A DNA stretch of 64,000 bases, from positions 270,604 through 334,603 of the forward strand of contig NZ_JACWFG010000001.1 in assembly GCF_019749295.1 (NCBI RefSeq), written 5' to 3'. The notes beneath the pieces were generated by a model. That model was not told the origin of the DNA. It saw only the letters and a list, made by a program, of their open reading frames with translations, and did no database searches. This DNA comes from Neobacillus niacini (GTDB lineage Bacteria > Bacillota > Bacilli > Bacillales > Cytobacillaceae). Made by a program: the position numbers and the translations under genes. Below, one piece after another: positions 59,962 to 64,000 of the stretch (its first letter is position 1; each line of letters begins with the position of its first letter).

Positions 59962-62900
59962 TTAAGTTTCTACAAGCTCCTTTGTATCCTCAAGACGAAC
60001 GGAAACCAGCTTTGAAACACCTGATTCCTGCATGGTAATACCATATAAAACATCCGCCTCTTCCATTGTGCCTTTTCTATGTGTAATGACAATAAACTGA
60101 GTTTCTGCACTGAATCTTTTTAAATATTGACTAAAACGAAAAACATTCGCTTCGTCTAAAGCGGCTTCAACCTCATCTAGTATACAAAATGGAACAGGAC
60201 GTACCTTCAAAATGGAAAATAGCAGAGCAATTGCTGTTAACGCTCTTTCTCCGCCAGATAATAATCCTAGGTTCTGCAGCTTTTTCCCTGGCGGCTGGGC
60301 TACAATCTCGACACCAGTATTTAATAGATCCTCAGGATTTGTTAGTTTTAAATCTGCTCTTCCGCCGCCAAATAATGCCCGGAATACAGGATCAAAATGC
60401 TCACGAATCCCAACAAACGTCTGCTCAAAACGTTTTTTCATCTCAGTATCCATTTCGTCAATTACCTGATAAAGAGTATCCTTCGCTTCTTGAAGGTCGG
60501 TCTTTTGTTCCTTCAAGAATTCATATCTTTCTGAGACTCTCTCATATTCTTCAATTGCCCCAAGATTAACACTTCCCAGCTCATCAATCGCCAGTTTAAT
60601 CAGTTTTACTTTTTTCCTCGCTTCTTCTACAGGTAAAATGAGCGGGTACTGCTCTTTCGCTCCTTCAAAAGATAGTAAATATTCCTCTCTTAAATGCGCA
60701 AGCTTATTTTCAAGTTCAACATCTAAGCGGTTAATCTTTACCTCCTCATCTTTTAAAACTTCCACCATGCCCTTATGAAGTCTCTTTATTTCCTTTGCTT
60801 CCAGCTCGGCATCTTCTAGTTCTGAATGCATTTGAAGACGTTCCTGCCTTCTAGAAGAAATAAGCGCAATCGTTTCTTCCTTGTCCTGCTGCTTCATTTT
60901 TGCTGAAACTTCCAACTGTTCCTCTCCGGAACTACTGCCTTCCATTTCAGAGGTGAGCAGCATTAAATCCTCAGTATGAAGAGAAAGCTTCTCTTCACTT
61001 TCGCTTAATTCTTCGACGATCAATGCAAGTCGTTCTTTTGTATTGACAAATTGCTGATTCTTAGCAGCAAATTCGACCTTTAAATCTGTAATTTCCTTTG
61101 TTAATGTTTCTTTTGAAGAAATATCAATTGTTTTTTGTTCAGTCAGCTTGGCTATTTGCAGGTCAAGATCTGCTATCTTTCCTTTATAGCTCTCTAATGC
61201 CTCAAAGAGGTTACTCTTACGGTTTGATAACGTTTCCTGCTCTTTTAAAAACTGACCTTTTTCTAAATCATAGATTGCCAAGCGTTCATTAATATTTTTT
61301 ACCTCGAATTCTGCTTCACGGAGGTCACCCTTTAATGTTTGCTCCTCTTGTCTTAACTCTTCTCCAGACTTTCGCATTGCCTCTAACTCTATTTCAAGCG
61401 TTTTAACATCTTCTTTTAAAGACTTAACCAGATCTTCTAAGCTGGATGTTTTTTCGCTCATTACACCAAGTTTCTCTTTTAAACCTTCAAGCTCCCCTTT
61501 TCTGGTCAAAAGTGAGCTAGTCTTTTGTTTTTGTGCCCCGCCAGTCATAGAGCCGCCGGGATTGACAATATCTCCATCCAAAGTAACAAGTCTGCATCGG
61601 TATTGCAGGATTTTAGCGAGCTCGTTAGCACCTTTTAAGTCTTTTGTAATAACAACATTACCTAATAAGCTGCTAATAATCTCTGAGTATTTAGCTTCAA
61701 AGGTTACTAGGTCTACAGCACTTCCTACCAATGATGGGTGGTTTTGAATCGACGAAAGCTGCGCAGAGGTCAACGCCCTCCCTTTAATAACGCTTAGTGG
61801 TAAAAAGGTAGCCCGTCCGAAAGAATTTTGTTTTAAGTAGGTGATTGCACTGCGCGCATTTTGTTCACTATCAACGACGATATGCTGCAATGCTCCGCCT
61901 AATGCGGTTTCAAGTGCCGTCTCGTACTCTTTTGGCACAGTAATAAGCTCAGCTACAGCTCCTTCAATTCCTTGAAGTTTCTTCCCGCGTGCTTTTAATA
62001 CCTCTTTTACACCTTGAAAGAAACCTGAATAATCTTCTTCCAGTTCCTCAAGCATTTCTTTTCTAGATTTTGCCTGTTGAAGTATTTGATAGGCTTGATA
62101 TAGCGTTTTTTCTTGCTTTTGGTAATTGTTTTTTGCATTTTCAAACTTCCGCTGCTTTTCTCTGAAGATTGCAACCTGGTCAGAAAGATTGTTTTGTACT
62201 ACATCAAGTGCTGTTTGAACTTGTAACATCTTTTCTTGAGCTATATGTCTTTCCTCAATGAACTTTACATTATCTGAATCAAGGCGTAAGCTTTTTGCTT
62301 CCTGCTGTTCCAGCTGCTGATCAATATATTTAAGTTCATTTTTTGCTCCGGCTTGATCATTTAACAGTTCAATATATTCACTTTTTAGGGATTCAATCTT
62401 CTCATCAATATTTTCCGTGTATAATGCTAATTTTTCTTGCTTTTCTTTTAATTGAGATTGAAGTAAATTCACTTCCTGTGTCAGCTTATTTACTAGTTCA
62501 TGCTGTATATCTTTATTTCTTTTCAGCTGAGAGATTTTGTCCGTAAGCTCTGCAATACTCTTTTCAAGCTGTGCTCTATTTTGAGAAGCATTCTTCTTGC
62601 GTTCCTTTAAGACTTCTTTCCTGCCTTCTAGTTTTTCTAATTCTTCACTAGCATGAAGAAGGACATTCTGCAAGTCAGTAATAGACTCATCTAGCGCCGC
62701 AATATGATCCCTAGTTTCTTCTATTCTAGCTTCCTTTACCTGAAGCTTAGCAGAAAGCCTAATTTCTTCCTGTTGATGCTCTTCGAGCTGCTTGGATAAA
62801 TCCGTCCATTTTTCATGTAAATCTCCAATATCATAAACGGTTAATGCTACTTCAATTTTTTCAAGCTCTTCTTTTTTCTCTAAATAGTCTTTTGCTATAG

Positions 62901-63528
62901 ATGCTTGAATCTGTAACGGTTCCACTTGTCCTTCAAGTTCGTGGAGGATATCATTGACTCGGTTTAAATTATCCTGTGTTTCTACTAGTTTAGATTCTGC
63001 CTTTTTCTTGCGATTCTTATATTTTAAAACACCCGCAGCTTCTTCAAAAATCGTTCTTCTATCCTCTGCCTTACTGTTTAGAATTTCCTCTACCTTCCCT
63101 TGGCTGATAATGGAGAACGCTTCTCTGCCAAGACCAGAGTCCATGAACAAATCAATAATATCTTTAAGTCTGCAAGGCTGCTTATTTATTAAAAATTCAC
63201 TATCCCCAGAACGGGTGACTCTTCTCGTTACACTCACTTCGTTGTAATCAATGTTTAATCCTTCATCTTGATTATCGAGTGTTAAGGTCACTTCCGCATA
63301 ATTTAACGGCTTTCTCGTATCGCTTCCCGCAAAAATGATATCTTCCATTTTAGAGCCTCTAAGTGATTTAGCAGATTGCTCTCCCAACACCCAGCGAATT
63401 GCATCTGTAATATTACTTTTACCACTTCCGTTTGGACCTACTACAGCAGTGACCCCTTGAACAAAATCCACTCCAATACGATCTGCAAAAGATTTAAAGC
63501 CAATGATGTCCAACCGTTTTAAAAACAT
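59962..63528 (-). CDS. smc: Chromosome segregation protein SMC
   Basis: An 1188-aa condensin ATPase (B. subtilis 1186). Walker A GPNGSGKSNI is at 31-40. Long coiled coils (about 170-500 and 670-1010) flank a hinge (about 515-640, with GGALQHIVVD). The C-terminal head has LSGGERALTAIALLF and Walker B CILDEVEAALDEAN. It acts with ScpA/ScpB to compact and align chromosome arms. It lies between rnc and ftsY, the standard order. Confidence 0.97.
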   Translation of the reverse strand: MFLKRLDIIGFKSFADRIGVDFVQGVTAVVGPNGSGKSNITDAIRWVLGEQSAKSLRGSKMEDIIFAGSDTRKPLNYAEVTLTLDNQDEGLNIDYNEVSVTRRVTRSGDSEFLINKQPCRLKDIIDLFMDSGLGREAFSIISQGKVEEILNSKAEDRRTIFEEAAGVLKYKNRKKKAESKLVETQDNLNRVNDILHELEGQVEPLQIQASIAKDYLEKKEELEKIEVALTVYDIGDLHEKWTDLSKQLEEHQQEEIRLSAKLQVKEARIEETRDHIAALDESITDLQNVLLHASEELEKLEGRKEVLKERKKNASQNRAQLEKSIAELTDKISQLKRNKDIQHELVNKLTQEVNLLQSQLKEKQEKLALYTENIDEKIESLKSEYIELLNDQAGAKNELKYIDQQLEQQEAKSLRLDSDNVKFIEERHIAQEKMLQVQTALDVVQNNLSDQVAIFREKQRKFENAKNNYQKQEKTLYQAYQILQQAKSRKEMLEELEEDYSGFFQGVKEVLKARGKKLQGIEGAVAELITVPKEYETALETALGGALQHIVVDSEQNARSAITYLKQNSFGRATFLPLSVIKGRALTSAQLSSIQNHPSLVGSAVDLVTFEAKYSEIISSLLGNVVITKDLKGANELAKILQYRCRLVTLDGDIVNPGGSMTGGAQKQKTSSLLTRKGELEGLKEKLGVMSEKTSSLEDLVKSLKEDVKTLEIELEAMRKSGEELRQEEQTLKGDLREAEFEVKNINERLAIYDLEKGQFLKEQETLSNRKSNLFEALESYKGKIADLDLQIAKLTEQKTIDISSKETLTKEITDLKVEFAAKNQQFVNTKERLALIVEELSESEEKLSLHTEDLMLLTSEMEGSSSGEEQLEVSAKMKQQDKEETIALISSRRQERLQMHSELEDAELEAKEIKRLHKGMVEVLKDEEVKINRLDVELENKLAHLREEYLLSFEGAKEQYPLILPVEEARKKVKLIKLAIDELGSVNLGAIEEYERVSERYEFLKEQKTDLQEAKDTLYQVIDEMDTEMKKRFEQTFVGIREHFDPVFRALFGGGRADLKLTNPEDLLNTGVEIVAQPPGKKLQNLGLLSGGERALTAIALLFSILKVRPVPFCILDEVEAALDEANVFRFSQYLKRFSAETQFIVITHRKGTMEEADVLYGITMQESGVSKLVSVRLEDTKELVET

Positions 63529-63583
63529 ATTCTTTTCCTCCCTAGAGCTTGGCCGGAATCTTTCCTTAGCATTCTTTTGATGT

Positions 63584-64000
63584 TTAACTATGATGTTTTT
63601 GCTTTAGTACTTCCAACGCCATTTGGGCGGCATGTTGTTCTGCTTCTTTTTTCGATTTACCAGTACCGATACCTAATTCTTCCCCATTTAATGAAACTCT
63701 TGAAACAAATTCTTTACTATGAGCAGGACCTTTTTCGATTAACACCTTATATTCGATAACACCTGTCCCATCTCTTTGAATTAATTCTTGAAGCTGGCTC
63801 TTAAAATCCATCACATGAGAAAAAGCACCTTGATTAATTTTCGGGAAGACAATTTTATCTAGAAATTCATTTACTACCTCAAGTCCCTTATCCAAGTAAA
63901 GCGCACCAATGAATGCTTCAAATACATCAGCTAAAAGCGCAGGACGTTCCCTGCCGCCCGTCATTTCTTCACCTTTTCCTAACAAGATTAATGCGCCAAA
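63584..64000 (-). CDS. rnc: Ribonuclease III, C-terminal part
   Basis: The last 138 codons are present; the start is beyond the window. The end of the catalytic domain shows [17 protein letters not shown], with the second acidic metal-binding Glu. The C-terminal double-stranded RNA-binding domain has [20 protein letters not shown]. It processes 30S rRNA precursors, scRNA and some mRNAs. It is followed by smc 55 bp on. Confidence 0.96.
   Translation of the reverse strand, partial: FGALILLGKGEEMTGGRERPALLADVFEAFIGALYLDKGLEVVNEFLDKIVFPKINQGAFSHVMDFKSQLQELIQRDGTGVIEYKVLIEKGPAHSKEFVSRVSLNGEELGIGTGKSKKEAEQHAAQMALEVLKQKHHS

Overview
This window is a low-GC, spore-forming Firmicute chromosome segment, almost certainly Bacillaceae (a relative of Bacillus/Neobacillus; the species cannot be fixed from the sequence). 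All 59 genes lie on the minus strand, so transcription runs from high to low coordinates. Gene order follows the B. subtilis core block from rnc to spoIIIE with very little disturbance. Spore-specific genes (dpaA/dpaB, ylxY, spoIIIE) and the Bacillus-type set (polC, codY, rnjB, ylxM) support the assignment.

Layout in transcription order. 64000-56400: rnc (partial), smc, ftsY, ylxM, ffh, rpsP, khpA. 56334-51689: ylqD, rimM, trmD, rplS, a signal peptidase I gene, rbgA, rnhB. 51468-44225: sucC-sucD, dprA, topA, trmFO. 43877-41065: hslV, hslU, codY. 40873-33451: rpsB, tsf, pyrH, frr, uppS, cdsA, dxr, rseP. 33283-23573: polC, rimP, nusA, rnpM, ylxQ, infB, ylxP, rbfA. 23512-15885: truB, ribF, rpsO, pnp, a YlxY-type deacetylase, mlpA, ymxH. 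15721-10753: dpaA-dpaB, asd, dapG, dapA, which link lysine/diaminopimelate synthesis to spore dipicolinate. 10526-5002: rnjB, tepA, ylzJ, spoIIIE. 4757-1: a GntR regulator (nupR-like) followed by a nucleoside ABC importer, nupN-nupO-nupP-nupQ (nupQ cut by the window edge).

The genes themselves are ordinary housekeeping genes, and I found no phage, plasmid, CRISPR, toxin-antitoxin or defence system. The points of interest lie between the genes. (1) A GC-rich interspersed repeat occurs three times, always in intergenic gaps and in one orientation; two of its stems show compensatory changes between copies. (2) A different long nested palindrome lies between ffh and rpsP. (3) Compared with B. subtilis, several blocks are absent: the fla/che operon between codY and rpsB, ylqG-ylqH between rnhB and sucC, codV (xerC) beside hslV, and proS between rseP and polC. 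(4) There are candidate regulatory sites: an autoregulatory operator for nupR, a CodY-like box ahead of nupN, cre-like CcpA sites ahead of sucC and topA, ribosomal-protein leaders ahead of rpsO, rplS and rpsB, and a sigma-K-like promoter ahead of dpaA. Most transcription units end in clear intrinsic terminators, listed individually.

Start codons were chosen from Shine-Dalgarno spacing and family length. Several genes use GTG or TTG (nupN, nupP, rnjB, ribF, truB, rnpM, sucD, rbgA, dxr, rseP). Comparisons with B. subtilis are from memory of that genome, and no database search was run.
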